From Megalopta genalis (Eukaryota > Arthropoda > Insecta > Hymenoptera > Halictidae): 64,000 nt of DNA. Within the stretch, counting starts at the first letter, position 1; each line of letters starts with the position of its first letter. Positions 49,481 through 62,970 of this stretch are shown piece after piece. The notes under the pieces were generated by a model. It was given only the letters and a program-made list of their open reading frames with translations, did no database searches and was not told where the DNA came from. Location of the stretch: the NCBI RefSeq assembly GCF_051020955.1, contig NW_027476274.1, positions 62,001 through 126,000 of the forward strand, given 5' to 3'. The position numbers and the translations under genes are program-made.

Positions 49481-52400
49481 ACACATGATTAAGCTTCAAA
49501 TCAATGCTATGTAGAAGGATTAGCTTCAAATTCTTGCGACACAAATGATTTAGCTTCAGATACTTGCGATACAAGTGAGATAGCTTCAAATGCAGACGGA
49601 AACAAACGAGATAGCTTCATATCCATGCGAAACACATGATTTAGCTGCAAATCAATGCTGTGTAGGCTGTTTAGGTTCAAATCCATGAGACACAAATGAT
49701 TTAGCTTCATATACTTGCGATATAAGTGATACAGCTACAAATGCAGACGAAACAAACGAGTTAGCTTCCAATCCAAGCAAATCACATGATTTAGCTTCAA
49801 ATCAATGCGATGTAGAAAGTTTAGCTTCAAATCCATGCGACACAAATGATTTAGGTTGAGATACTTGCGATATAAGTGATATAGCTTCAAATGCAGACAA
49901 AACTAACGAGTTAGCTCCAAATCCATGCGAAACACATAATTTAGCTTCAAATCAATGCGATGTAGAAGGTTTAGCTTGAAATCCATGCGAAACAAATGAT
50001 TTACTTTCAAACCCTTGGGATATAAGTGATATAGCTTCAAGTCCATGCGAAACAAATGATTTAGCTTCAAACGCCTTGAATATATGTGATATAGCTTCAA
50101 ATGCAGACGAAACAAACGAGTTAGCTTCCAATCCAAGCGAAACACACGTTTTAGCATTAAATCAATGCTATGTAGAAGGTTTAGCTTGAAATCCATGCGA
50201 AACAAATGATTTATTTTCAAACAATTGGGATTTAAGTGATACATCTTCAAATGCAGACGAAACAAACGAGTTAGCTTCCAATCCAAGCGAATCACATGAT
50301 TTAGCTTCGAATCAATGCGATGTAGAAAGTTTTGCTTCAAATCCATGCGAAAAAAATGATTTAGCTTCAGATACTAGCGATATAAGTGATATACATTTAA
50401 ATGCAGACGAAACTAACGAGTTACCTTCAAATCCATGCGAAACACATGATTAAGCTTCAAATCAATCCGATGTAGAAGGTTTAGCTTCAAATCCATGCGA
50501 AACAAATGATTTAGCTTCAAACACTTGGGATATAAGTGATATAGCTTCAAATGCAGTCGAAACAAACGAGATAGCTTCAAATCCAAGAGGAACACATTAT
50601 TTAGCTTCAAATCAATGCGATGTAGAAGGTTTAGCTTCAAATCCATGAGACACAAATGATTTAGCTTCAGATACTTGCGATATAAGTGATACAGCTTCAA
50701 ATGCAGACGAAATAAACGAGTTAGCTTCCAATCCAAGCGAAACACATGATTTAGTATTAAATCAATGCGATGTAGAAGGATTAGCTTCAAATCCTTGCGA
50801 CACAAATGATTTAGCTTCAGATACTTGCAATATAAGTGATACAGCTTCAAATGCAGACGAAACTAACGAGTTAGCTTCAAATCCATGCGAAACACATGAT
50901 TAAGCTTCAAATCAATGCTATGTAGAAGGATTAGCTTCAAATCCTTGCGACACAAACGATTTAGCTTCAGATACTAGCGATATAAGTGATACAGCTGCAA
51001 ATGCAGATGAAATAAACGAGTTAGCTTCCAATCCAAGCGAAACACATGATTTAGCTTTAAATCAATGCGATGTAGAAGGTTTAGCTTCAAATCCATGCGA
51101 AACAAATGATTTAGCTTCAAACACTTGGGATATAAGCGATATAGCTTCAAATGCAGACGAAACCAACTAGTTAGCTTCCAATCCAAGCGAATCACATAAT
51201 TTAGCTTCAAATCAATGCGATGTAGAAGGTTTAGTCTCAAATCCATGCGAAACACATGATTTAGCTGCAAATCAATGCGATGTAGAAGGTTTAGCTTCAA
51301 ATCCAAACGAAACACATGATTTAGCTTCAAATCAATGCGATGTAGAAGGTATAGCTTCAAATCCATGCGAAACACATGATTAAGCTTCAAATCAATGCTA
51401 TGTAGAAGGATTAGCTTCAAATCCTTGTGACACAAACGATTTAGCTTCAGATACTTGCGATATAAGTGATACAGCTGCAAATGCAGATGAAATAAACGAG
51501 TTAGCTTCCAATCCAAGCGAAACACATGATTTAGCTTTAAATCAATGCGATGTAGAAGGTTTAGCTTCAAATCCATGCGAAACAAATGATTTAGCTTCAA
51601 ACACTTGGGGTACATGTGATATAGCTTCAAATGCAGACGAAACAAACGAGTTAGCTTCAAATCAATGCGATGTAGCAGGATTAGCTTCAAATCCATGCGA
51701 AGCAAATGATTGAGCTTCAAACTCTTGGGTTATAGGTGATATAGTTTCAACAGCATGCGAAACAAACGAGTTAGCTTCAAATCCATGCGAAACACATGAT
51801 TTAGCTTCAAATCAATTCGAAGTAGAAGGTTTCTCTTCAAATCCATGAGACACAAATGTTTTAGCTTCAGATACTAGCGATATAAGTGATACAGCTTCAA
51901 ATGCAGACGAAATAAACGAGTTAGCTTCCAATCCAAGCGAAACACATGATTTAGCATTAAATCAATGCGATGTAGAAGGTTTAGCTTCAAATCCAAGCGT
52001 AACAAATGATTTAGCATCAAACACTTGGTATATAAGTGTTATAGCTTCAAATGCAGACGAAACTAACGAGATGGCTCCAAATCCATGCGAAACACATGAT
52101 TTAGCTTCAAATCAATGCGATGTAGATGGATTAGCTTCAAGTCCATGCGAAGCAAATGATTGAGCTTCAAACTCTTGGGTTATAGGTGATATAGCTTCAA
52201 CAGCATGCGAAACAAACGAGTTAGCTTCAAATCCAAACGAAACACATGATTTAGCTTCAAATCAATGCGATGTAGAAGTTATAGATTCAAATCCAAGCGC
52301 AACACATGATTTAGCTTCAAATCAATGCGATGTAGAAGGATTAGCCTCAAATCCATGCGAAACAAATGATTTACCTACAAACACTTGGGATATAAGTGAT

Positions 52401-52499
52401 ATAGCAGGAAATGCAGACGAATCAAACGGGGAAGCTTCAAAATCCATGCGATACATATCATTTAACTTCAAATCGATACGAAGTAGAATGCTTAGCTTC
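49481..52499. repeat. Array segment between copies of duplication V
   Basis: Tandem units including two near-copies at about 50880-51130 and 51360-51600 (LASNPCDTND LASDTxDISD TAANADEINE). 49621-49940 recurs at 55660-55979 and 52081-52530 recurs at 55960-56409. One longer - strand open frame (50974-51720, 248 codons) crosses it. Confidence 0.87.
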
Positions 52500-54767
52500 A
52501 AATCCATGCGAAACAAATGATTTAGCTTCAAACACTTGTGATATAAGTGATATAGCTGCAAATGCAGACGATTCAAACGGGGTAGCTTCAAAAGCCATGC
52601 GTTACATATCATTTTGCTTTAAATCAATACGATGTAGAAGGATTAGCTTCAAATCCATGCGAAACAAATGATTTAGCTTCAAACACTTGGGATATAAGTG
52701 ATATAGTTTCAAATGCAGACGGAAACAAACGAGTTAGCTACAAATCCATGCAAGACACATTATTAAGCTTCAAATCAATGATATGTGGAAGGTTTAGCTT
52801 CAAATCGATGCGACACAAATGATTTAGCATCAGATTGATCCGATATAAGTGATATGGCTACAAATGTACGGGGAAACAAACGAGTTAGCTTCATATCCAA
52901 GCAAAACACATTATTAAGCTTCAAACCAATGCTATATAGAAGGTTTAGCTTCAAATCCATGCAAAACAAATGATTTAGCTATAGATACTTGCGATATAAG
53001 TGATATATGCTTCAAACGCAGAGGAATCAAACGGGTTAGCTTCCAATTCATGCAAAACACATGACTTAGCTTCAAATCAATGCGATGTAGAAGGATTAGC
53101 TTCAAATCCAAGCGAACCAGATGATTGACCTTCAAACACGTGGGATATATGTGATATAGCTTCAAATGCAGGCGAAACAAACGAGTTAGCTTTAATTCCA
53201 AGCAGAACACATTATTAAGCATCAAATCAATGCTATGTAGAAGGTTTAACTTCAAATCCAGGCGACACAAATGATTTAGCTTTAGATACTTGCGATATAA
53301 GTGATACAGATTCAAATGCAGACGAAACAAACGAGTTAGCTTCCAATCCAAGCGCTACACATGATTTAGCATTAAATCAATGCGATGTAGAAGATTCAGC
53401 TTGAAATCCATGCGAAACAAATGATTTATCTTCAAACAATTGGGATTTAAGTGATATATCTTCAAATGCAGACGAAACAAACGAGTTAGCTTCAAATCCA
53501 AGCGAATCACATGATTTAGCTGCAAATCAATGGGATGTAGAAGGTTTAGCTTGAAATCCATGCGAAACAAATGATTTATCTTCAGATTCTTGGGATTTAA
53601 GTGATATACCTTCAAATGCAGACGAAACAAACGAGTTAGCTTCAAATCCAAGCGAATCACATGATTTGGCTTCAAAGCAATGCGATGTATGAAGGTTTAG
53701 CTTCAAATCCATGCGAAACAAATGATTTACTTTCAAACGCTTGGGATATAAGTGATATAGCGGCAAATCCATGCGAAACAAATGTTTAGCTTCAAACGCT
53801 TGGAATGTATGTGATATAGCTTCAAATGCAGACGAAACATACGAGTTAGCTACCAATCCAAGCGAAACACATGATTTAGCATTAAAACAATGCGATGTAG
53901 AAGGTTTAGCTTGAAATCAATGCGAAACAAATGATTTATCTTCAAACACTTGTGATTTAAGTGATATATCTTCAAATGCAGACGAAACAAACGAGTTAGC
54001 TTCAAATCCATGCGAAACCCATGATTCAGCTGCAAATCAATGCTATGTAGATGGTGTAGGTTCAAATCCATGCGAAACAAATGATTTAGCTTTAGATACT
54101 TGCGATATAAGTGATATATGCTTCAAGTGCAGGGGAAACAAACGAGTTAGCTTCCAATCCAAGCGAATCACATGATTTAGCTTCAAATCAATGCGATGTA
54201 GAAGGATTAGCTTCAAATCCGAGCGAAGCAAATGATTGAGCTTCAAACACGTGGGATATATGTGATATAGCTTCAAATGCAGGCGAAACAAACGAGTTAG
54301 CTTCAAATCCTAGAGAATCTCATGATTTAGCTTCAAATCAATGCGATGTAGAAGGATTAGCTTCAAATCCAAGCGAAGCAAATGATTTAGCTTCAAACAC
54401 TTGGGATATAAGTGATATAGCTTCAAATGCAGACGAAGCAAACGAGTTAGCTTCCAATCCAAGCGCAACACATGATTTAGCATTAAATCAATGCGATGTA
54501 GAAGGTTTAGCTTGAAATCCATGCGGAACAAATGATTTATCTTCAAACCATTGGGATTTAAGTGATATATCTTCAAATGCAGACGAAACAAACGAGTTAG
54601 CTTCCAATCCATGCGAATCACATGATTTAGCTTCAAATCAATGCGATGTAGAAAGTTTAGCTTCAAATCCATGCGAAAAAAATGATTTAGCTTCAGATAC
54701 TAGCGATATAAGTGATATAGCTTTAAATGCAGACGAAACTAACGAGTTAGCTTCTAATCCATGCAAG
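52500..54767. repeat. Duplication V, copy 2
   Basis: Near-identical to 47213-49480. Immediately after its end the array restarts an internal part of the same block (54763-55030 matches about 47463-47730, marked by AATGATATGTGGAAGG and GTACGGGGAAAC). That same part also occurs near 35480-35750. Confidence 0.92.
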
Positions 54768-56409
54768 ACACATTATTAAGCTTCAAATCAATGATATGTG
54801 GAAGGTTTAGCTTCAAATCGATGCGACACAAATGATTTAGCATCAGATTGTTCCGATATAAGTGATATGGCTACAAATGTACGGGGAAACAAACGAGTTA
54901 GCTTCATATCCAAGCAAAACACATTGTTAAGCTTCAAACCAATGCTATATAGAAGGTTTAGCTTCAAATCCATGCAAAACAAATGATTTAGCTATAGATA
55001 CTTGCGATATAAGTGATATATGCTTCAAATGCAGGGGAAACAAACGAGTTAGCTTTAATTCCAAGCAAAACACATTATTAAGCTTCAAATCAATGCTATG
55101 TAGAAGGTTCAACTTTAAATCCAGGCGACACAAATGATTTAGTTTTAGATACTTGCGATATAAGTGATATAGCTTCAATTGTAGAGGAATCAAACGAGTT
55201 AGCTTCAAATTCATGCAAAACACATGATTTAGCTTCAAATCAATGCGATGTAGAAGGATTAGCTTCAAATCCAAGCGAACCAAATGATTGACCTTCAAAC
55301 ACGTGGGATATATGTGATATAGCTTCAAATGCAGGCGAAACAAACGAGTTAGCTTCAGATCCAAGCGAATCACATGATTTAGCTTCAAATCAAAGCGATG
55401 TAGAAGGTTTAGCTTCAAATCCATGCGAAACAAATGATTTAGCTTTAGATACTTGCGATATAAGTGATATATGCTTCAAGTACAGGGGAAACAAACGGGT
55501 TACCTTTAATTCCAAGCAAAACAAATTATAAAGCTTCAAATCAATGCTATGTAGAAGGTTTAACTTCAAATCCAGGCGACACAAATGATTTAGCTTTAGA
55601 TACTTGCGATATAAGTGATATAGCTTCAATTGTAGAGGAAACAAACGAGTTAGCTTCAAATCCATGCGAAACACATGATTTAGCTGCAAATCAATGCTGT
55701 GTAGGCTGTTTAGGTTCAAATCCATGAGACACAAATGATTTAGCTTCATATACTTGCGATATAAGTGATACAGCTACAAATGCAGACGAAACAAACGAGT
55801 TAGCTTCCAATCCAAGCAAATCACATGATTTAGCTTCAAATCAATGCGATGTAGAAAGTTTAGCTTCAAATCCATGCGACACAAATGATTTAGGTTGAGA
55901 TACTTGCGATATAAGTGATATAGCTTCAAATGCAGACAAAACTAACGAGTTAGCTCCAAATCCATGCGAAACACATGATTTAGCTTCAAATCAATGCGAT
56001 GTAGATGGATTAGCTTCAAGTCCATGCGAAGCAAATGATTGAGCTTCAAACTCTTGGGTTATAGGTGATATAGCTTCAACAGCATGCGAAACAAACGAGT
56101 TAGCTTCAAATCCAAACGAAACACATGATTTAGCTTCAAATCAATGCGATGTAGAAGTTATAGATTCAAATCCAAGCGCAACACATGATTTAGCTTCAAA
56201 TCAATGCGATGTAGAAGGATTAGCCTCAAATCCATGCGAAACAAATGATTTACCTACAAACACTTGGGATATAAGTGATATAGCAGGAAATGCAGACGAA
56301 TCAAACGGGGAAGCTTCAAAATCCATGCGATACATATCATTTAACTTCAAATCGATACGAAGTAGAATGCTTAGCTTCAAATCCATGCGAAACAAATGAT
56401 TTAGCTTCA
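54768..56409. repeat. Mosaic of blocks found at 35.8, 47.5, 49.6 and 52.1 kb
   Basis: 54763-55030 matches 47.5 kb. 55050-55450 resembles 35.8-36.2 kb. 55450-55640 resembles 46.8-47.0 kb. 55660-55979 matches 49621-49940. 55960-56409 matches 52081-52530. The joins fall inside normal 30-bp units with the phase kept. Confidence 0.85.
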
Positions 56410-57106
56410 AATCAATGCGATGTAGAAGGTATAGGTTAAAATCCAAGCGCAACACATGATTTAGCTTCAAATCAATGCGATGTAGAAGGTTTAGCATCAA
56501 ATCCATGCGAGACAAATGATTTAGCATCAGATACTTGCGATATAACCGAAATAGCTTCAAATGCAGGGGAAACAAACGAGTTAGCTTCAAATCCATGCGA
56601 AACACATGATTTAGCTGCAAATCAATGCGATGTAGAAGGTTTAGCTTCAAATCCATGCGAAACAAATGATTTAGCATCAGATACTTGCGATATAACTGAA
56701 ATAGCTTCAAATGCAGGGGAAACAAACGAGTTATCATCAATTCCATGTAAAACACATGATTTAGCTTCAAATCAATGCGATGTAGATGGTATAGATTCAA
56801 ATCCAAGCGCAACACATGATTTAGCTTCAAATCAATGCGATGTAGAAGGTTTAGCTTCAAATCCATGCGAGACAAATGATTTAGAATCAGATACTTGCGA
56901 TATAACCGAAATAGCTTCGAATGCAGGGGAAACAAACGAGTTAGCATCAAATCCATGAAAAACACATGATTTAGCTGCAAATCAATGCGATGTAAAAGGT
57001 TTAGCTCCAAATCCAAGCGAAACACATGATTTAGCATCAGATACTTGCGATATAACTGAAATATCTTCAAATGCAGACGAAACAAACGAGTTAGCATAAA
57101 TTCCAT
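56201..57106 (-). other. - strand open frame, 301 codons
   Basis: Decapeptide repeats (LFRLYRKYLM, LLHRIDLKLN, HVLRLDLNLY) that slide into the SFVSHGFEAK frame near the C-terminus of the reading, at the +1 cassette around 56318. No domain is recognised and it is probably not a gene. Confidence 0.11.
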
Positions 57107-58020
57107 TCAAAACACATGATTTAGCTGCAAATCAATGCTATGTAGATGGTTTAGGTTCAAATCCATGAGACACAAATGATTTAGCTTCAGATACTTGCGA
57201 TATAAGTGCTATAGCTTCAAGTGCAGGGAAACAAACGAGTTAGCTTCAAACACTTGCGATATAAGTGATATAGCTTCAAATGCAGACGAAGTAAACGAGT
57301 TAGCTTCAAATCCATGCGAAACACATGATTTAGCAGCAAATAAATGCGGAGTAGAAGGATTAGCTTCAAATCCATGCGAAACAAAAGATTTTTCATGAAA
57401 TACTTGCGATACAAGTGATATAGCTTCAAATGCAGACGAAATAAACGAGTTAGCTTCCAATCCAAGCGAAACACATGATTTAGCATTAAATCAATGCGAT
57501 GTAGAAGGTTTAGCTTCAAATCCAAGCGTAACAAATGATTTAGCATCAAACACTTGGTATATAAGTGTTATAGCTTCAAATGCATGCGAAACAAACGAGA
57601 TAGCTTCAAATCCATGCGAAACACATGATTTAGCTGCAAATCAATGCGATGTAGAAGGTTTAGCTTCAAATCCAAGCGAAGCAAATGATTGAGCTTCAAA
57701 CACTTGGGATATATGTGATATAGCTTCAAATGCATGCGAAACAAACGAGATAGCTTCAAATCCATGCGAAACACATGATTTAGCTGCAAATCAATGCGAT
57801 GTAGAAGGTACAGCTTCAAATCCATGCGATACACATCATTTAGCTTTAAATCCATGCGAAGTAGAAGGCTTAACTTCAAATCCATGCGAAACAAATGATT
57901 TAGGTTCAGATACTTGCGATACATTGATATTGTTTCGAATGCAGGCGAAACTAACGAGTTAGCTTCAAAGCCAAGCGAATCACATGATTTAGCTGTAAAT
58001 CAATGCGATGTAGAAGGTTT
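56410..58020. repeat. Array segment, ordinary units
   Basis: A-B-C-D-E units similar to those of the first 15 kb (LASDTCDITE, IASNAGETNE). 57570-57690 and 57720-57810 are local near-copies (IASNACETNE IASNPCETHD LAANQCDVEG). A -1 variant (GATACATTGATATTG) lies at about 57918. Confidence 0.82.
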
Positions 58021-58420
58021 AGCTTCAAATCCATGCGAAACAAATGATTTAGCTTCAAACACTTGTGATATAAGTGATATAGCTGCAAATGCAGACGAAT
58101 CAAACGGGATAGCTTCAAAATCCATGCGATACATATCATTTAGCTTCAAATCGATACGATGTAGAAGGTTTAGCTTCAAATCCATGCGAAACAAATGATT
58201 TAGCTTCAAACACTTACGATATAAGTGATATAGCATCAAATGCAGGGGAACAAACGAGTTAGCATCAAATCCATGCGAAACAAATGATTTAGCATCAGAT
58301 ACTTGCGATATAACTGATATAGCTTCAAATGCAGCGGAAACAAACGAGTTAGCATCTAAACCATGCAAAACACATGATTTAGCTTCAAATCAAAGCGATG
58401 TAGAAGGTATAGCTTCAAAT
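58021..58420. repeat. 540-bp tandem duplication, copy 1
   Basis: Matches 58561-58960 (offset 540 bp, then 541 after a missing A at GGGGAACAAACG near 58246). It contains LASNTCDISD, IAANADESNG and the +1 cassette. Confidence 0.88.
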
Positions 58421-58560
58421 CCATGCGAAACAAATGATTTAGCATCAGATACTTGCGATATAACTGAAATAGCTTCAAATGCAGGGTAAACAAACGAGTT
58501 AGCATAAAATCCATGCAAAACACATGATTTAGCTTGAAATCAATGCGATGTAGAAGATTT

Positions 58561-58960
58561 AGTTTCAAATCCATGCGAAACAAATGATTTAGCTTCAAAC
58601 ACTTGTGATATAAGTGATATAGTTGCAAATGCAGACGAATCAAACGGGATAGCTTCAAAATCCATGCGATACATATCATTTAGCTTCAAATCGATACGAT
58701 GTAGAAGGTTTAGCTTCAAATCCATGCGAAACAAATGATTTAGCTTCAAACACTTACGATATAAGTGATATAGCATCAAATGCAGGGGAAACAAACGAGT
58801 TAGCATCAAATCCATGCGAAACAAATGATTTAGCATCAGATACTTGCGATATAACTGATATAGCTTCAAATGCAGCGGAAACAAACGAGTTAGCATCTAA
58901 ACCATGCAAAACACATGATTTAGCTTCAAATCAAAGCGATGTAGAAGGTATAGCTTCAAA
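58561..58960. repeat. 540-bp tandem duplication, copy 2
   Basis: Near-identical to 58021-58420. A third, shortened version occurs at about 62461-62970, together with the following GTATGAAGG unit (58990-59140). Confidence 0.88.
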
Positions 58961-59359
58961 TCCAAGCGAACCACATGATTTAGCTACAAAGCAATGCGAT
59001 GTATGAAGGTTTAGCTTCAAATCAAAACGAAAAACATGATTTAGCTTCAAATCAATGCGATGTAGAAGGTATAGATTCAAATCCAAGCGCAACACATGAT
59101 TTAGCTTCAAATAAATGCGATGTAGAAGGTTTAGCATCAAATCCATGCGAAACAAATGATTTAGCTTCAAACACTTACGATATAAGTGATATAGCATCAA
59201 ATGCAGGCGAAACGAACGAGTTAGCTACAAATCCATGCGAAGCACATGATTTAGCTGTAAATCAGTCCGATGTAGAAGGTTTAGCTTCAAATCCATGCGT
59301 AACAAATGATTTAGCATCAGATACTTGCGATATAACTGAAATAGCTTCAAATGCAGGGT

Positions 59360-60112
59360 AAACAAACGAGTTAGCATAAAATCCATGCAAAACACATGAT
59401 TTAGCATCAAATCAATTGCGATCTAGTATGTTGAACTTCATATCCATGCGAAAGAAATGATTTAGCTTCAGATACTTGCGATATAACTGATATAGCTTCA
59501 AATGCAGGGGAAACAAACGAGTTAGCATCAAATCCATGCAAAACACATGATTTAGCTTCAAATCAATGCGATGTAGAAGGATTAGCTTCAAATCCATGCG
59601 AAACAAACGATTTAGCATCAGATACTTGCGATATAACTGATATAGCTTCAAATGCAGGGGAAGCAAACGAGTTAGCATCAAATCCATGCAAAACACATGA
59701 TTTAGCTGCAAATCAATGCGATGTAAAAGGTTTAGCTTCAAATCCAAGCGAAACAAATGATTTAGCTCCAAACACTTTTGATATAAGTGATATAGCTGCA
59801 AATGCAGACGAATCAAACGGGATTAGCTTCAAAATCCATGCAATACATATCATCTAGCTTCAAATCGATACGATGTAGAAGGTTTAGCTTCAAATCCATG
59901 CGAAACAAATGATTTAGCATCAGATACTTGCGATATAACTGAAATAGCTTCAAATGCAGGGGAAACAAACGAGTTATCATCAATTCCATGCAAAACACAT
60001 GATTTAGCTTCAAATCAAAGCGATGTACAAGGTATATCTTCAAATCCAAACGAAACACATGATTTAGCATCAGATACTTGCGATATAACTGATATAGCTT
60101 CAAATGCAGGGG
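59360..60112. repeat. 753-bp tandem duplication, copy 1
   Basis: Direct neighbour of 60113-60910 at an offset of exactly 753 bp; I saw no differences by eye over the shared length. It holds an unusual unit, CAATTGCGATCTAGTATGTT (59413-59432), found nowhere else in the window. Three single-base additions (in that unit, at GGGATTAGC and at CAAAATCC) account for the excess over 750. Confidence 0.93.
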
Positions 60113-60910
60113 AAACAAACGAGTTAGCATAAAATCCATGCAAAACACATGATTTAGCATCAAATCAATTGCGATCTAGTATGTTGAACTTCATATCCAT
60201 GCGAAAGAAATGATTTAGCTTCAGATACTTGCGATATAACTGATATAGCTTCAAATGCAGGGGAAACAAACGAGTTAGCATCAAATCCATGCAAAACACA
60301 TGATTTAGCTTCAAATCAATGCGATGTAGAAGGATTAGCTTCAAATCCATGCGAAACAAACGATTTAGCATCAGATACTTGCGATATAACTGATATAGCT
60401 TCAAATGCAGGGGAAGCAAACGAGTTAGCATCAAATCCATGCAAAACACATGATTTAGCTGCAAATCAATGCGATGTAAAAGGTTTAGCTTCAAATCCAA
60501 GCGAAACAAATGATTTAGCTCCAAACACTTTTGATATAAGTGATATAGCTGCAAATGCAGACGAATCAAACGGGATTAGCTTCAAAATCCATGCAATACA
60601 TATCATCTAGCTTCAAATCGATACGATGTAGAAGGTTTAGCTTCAAATCCATGCGAAACAAATGATTTAGCATCAGATACTTGCGATATAACTGAAATAG
60701 CTTCAAATGCAGGGGAAACAAACGAGTTATCATCAATTCCATGCAAAACACATGATTTAGCTTCAAATCAAAGCGATGTACAAGGTATATCTTCAAATCC
60801 AAACGAAACACATGATTTAGCATCAGATACTTGCGATATAACTGATATAGCTTCAAATGCAGGGGAAACAAACGAGTTAGCATAAAATCCATGCAAAACA
60901 CATGATTTAG
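60113..60910. repeat. 753-bp tandem duplication, copy 2
   Basis: Repeats 59360-60112 and continues about 45 bp further before diverging. Copy 1 goes on to the CAATTGCGATC unit, while copy 2 continues with an ordinary B unit. The near-perfect identity suggests a very recent event. Confidence 0.93.
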
Positions 60911-62460
60911 CTTCAAATCAATGCGATGTAGAAGGTTTAGCTTCAAATCCGTGCGAAACAAATGATTTAGCTTCAAACACTTGTGATGTAAGTAATACAG
61001 CTGCAAATGCAAACGAATCAAACGGGATTAACTTCAAAATCCATGCGATACATATCATTTAACTTCAAATCGATACGAAGTAGAAGGCTTAGCTTCAAAT
61101 CCATGCGAAACAAATGATTTAGCATCAGATACTTGCGGTATAACTGATATAGCTTCAGATGCAGGGGAAACAAACGAGTTAGCATCAAAACCATGCAAAA
61201 CACATGATTTAGCTGCAAATCAATGCGATGTAAAAGGTTTAGCTTCAAATCCAAGCGAAACACATGATTTAGCTTCAGAACTTGCGATATAAGTGATATA
61301 GCATCAAATGCAGGCGAAACGACCGAGTTAGCTTCAAATCCATGCGAAACACATGATTTAAATGCAAATCAATGCGATGTAGAAGGTTTAGCTTCAAGTC
61401 CGTGCGAATCAAATGATTTAACTTTAAATCCATGCGAAGTAGAAGGCTTAGCTTCAAATTCAAGCGAAACTAATGATTTAGCTTCAGATACTTGCGATAT
61501 AACTGATATAGTTTCAAATGCAGGGGGAACAAACGAGTGAGCATCAAATCCATGCAAAACACATGATTTAGCTTCAAATCAATGCGATGTAGAAGGTTTA
61601 GCTTCAAATCCATGCGAAACAAATGATTTAGCATCAGATACTGGCGATATAACTGATATAGCTTCAAATGCAGGGGAAACAAACGAGTTAACATCAAAAC
61701 CATGCATAACACATGATTTAGCTGCAAATCAATACGATGTAGATGGTTTAGCTTCAAATCCATGAGAAACAAATGATTTAGCATCAGATACTTGCGATAT
61801 AACTGATATAGCTTCAAATGCAGGGGAAACAAACGAGTTAGCATTAAAACCATGCAAAACACATGATTTAGATGCAAATCAATGCGATGTAGAAGGTTTA
61901 GCTTCAAATCCATGCGAAACAAATGTTTTAGCTTTAAATCCATGTGAAGTAGAAGGTTAAACTTCAAATCTATACGAAACAAATGATTTAGCATCAAACA
62001 CTTGGGATGTAAGTGATATAGCTTCAAATGCCGACGAATCAAACGAGTTAGCATCAAATCCAAACGAATCACATGATTTAGCTTCAAAGCAATGCGATGT
62101 ATGAAGGTTTAGCTTCAAATCCATGCGAAACAAATGATTTAGCTTCAAATCAATGCGATGTAGAAGGATTAGCTTCAAATCCATGCGAAACAAATGATTT
62201 AGCTTCAAACACTTGGAATATATGTGATATAGCTTCAAATGCAGACGAACCAAACGAGTTAGCTTCAAATCCATGCGAAACACATGATTTAGCTGCAAAT
62301 CAATGCGATGTAGAAGGTTTAGCTTCAAATCCATGCGAAACAAATGATTTAGCATCAGATTAGTGCGATATAACTGATATAGCTTCAAATGCACGGGAAA
62401 CAAACCAGTTAGCATAAAATCCATGCAAAACACATGGTTTAGCTTCAAATCAATGCGATG
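60911..62460. repeat. Array segment, ordinary units
   Basis: A-B-C-D-E units. One D unit is a base short (TTCAGAACTTGCG near 61277). Near-copies lie at about 61560-61740 and 61750-61900 (LASNPCETND LASDTxDITD IASNAGETNE). No other content is seen. Confidence 0.82.
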
Positions 62461-62970
62461 TAGAAGGTTTAGTTTCAAATCCATGCGTAACAAATGATTT
62501 AGCTTCAAACACTTGTGATATAAGTGATATAGCTGCAAATGCATACGAATCAAAAGGGATAGCTTCAAAATCCATGCGATACATATCATTTAGCTTCAAA
62601 TCGATACGATGTAGAAGGTTTAGCTTCAAATCCATGCGAAACAAATGATTTAGCTCCAAACACTTACGATATAAGTGATATAGCATCAAATGCAGCGGAA
62701 ACAAACGAGTTAGCATCTAAACCATGCAAAACACATAATTTAGCTTCAAATCGAAACGATGTAGAAGGTATAGCTTCAAATCCAAGCGAACCACATGATT
62801 TAGCAACAAAGCAATGCGATGTATGAAGGTTTAGCTTCAAATCAAAACGAAAACCATGATTTAGCTTCAAATCAATGCGATGTAGAAGGTATAGATTCAA
62901 ATCCAAGCGCAACACATGATTTAGCTTCAAATAAATGCGATGTAGAAGGTTTAGCATCAAATCCATGCGA
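62461..62970. repeat. Shortened copy of the 58.5-59.1 kb block
   Basis: Matches 58560-59140 with about 90 bp (three units) missing near 62690. It shares the rare GTATGAAGGTTTAGC unit and the AATCAAAACGAAAA piece. Confidence 0.85.

Noticed and set aside
59401..59460. Possible mobile-element scar at CAATTGCGATCTAGTATG
   Set aside because: It aligns over its full length to a B unit with substitutions and one added base. There are no inverted ends or target duplication, and the second copy is explained by the 753-bp duplication.
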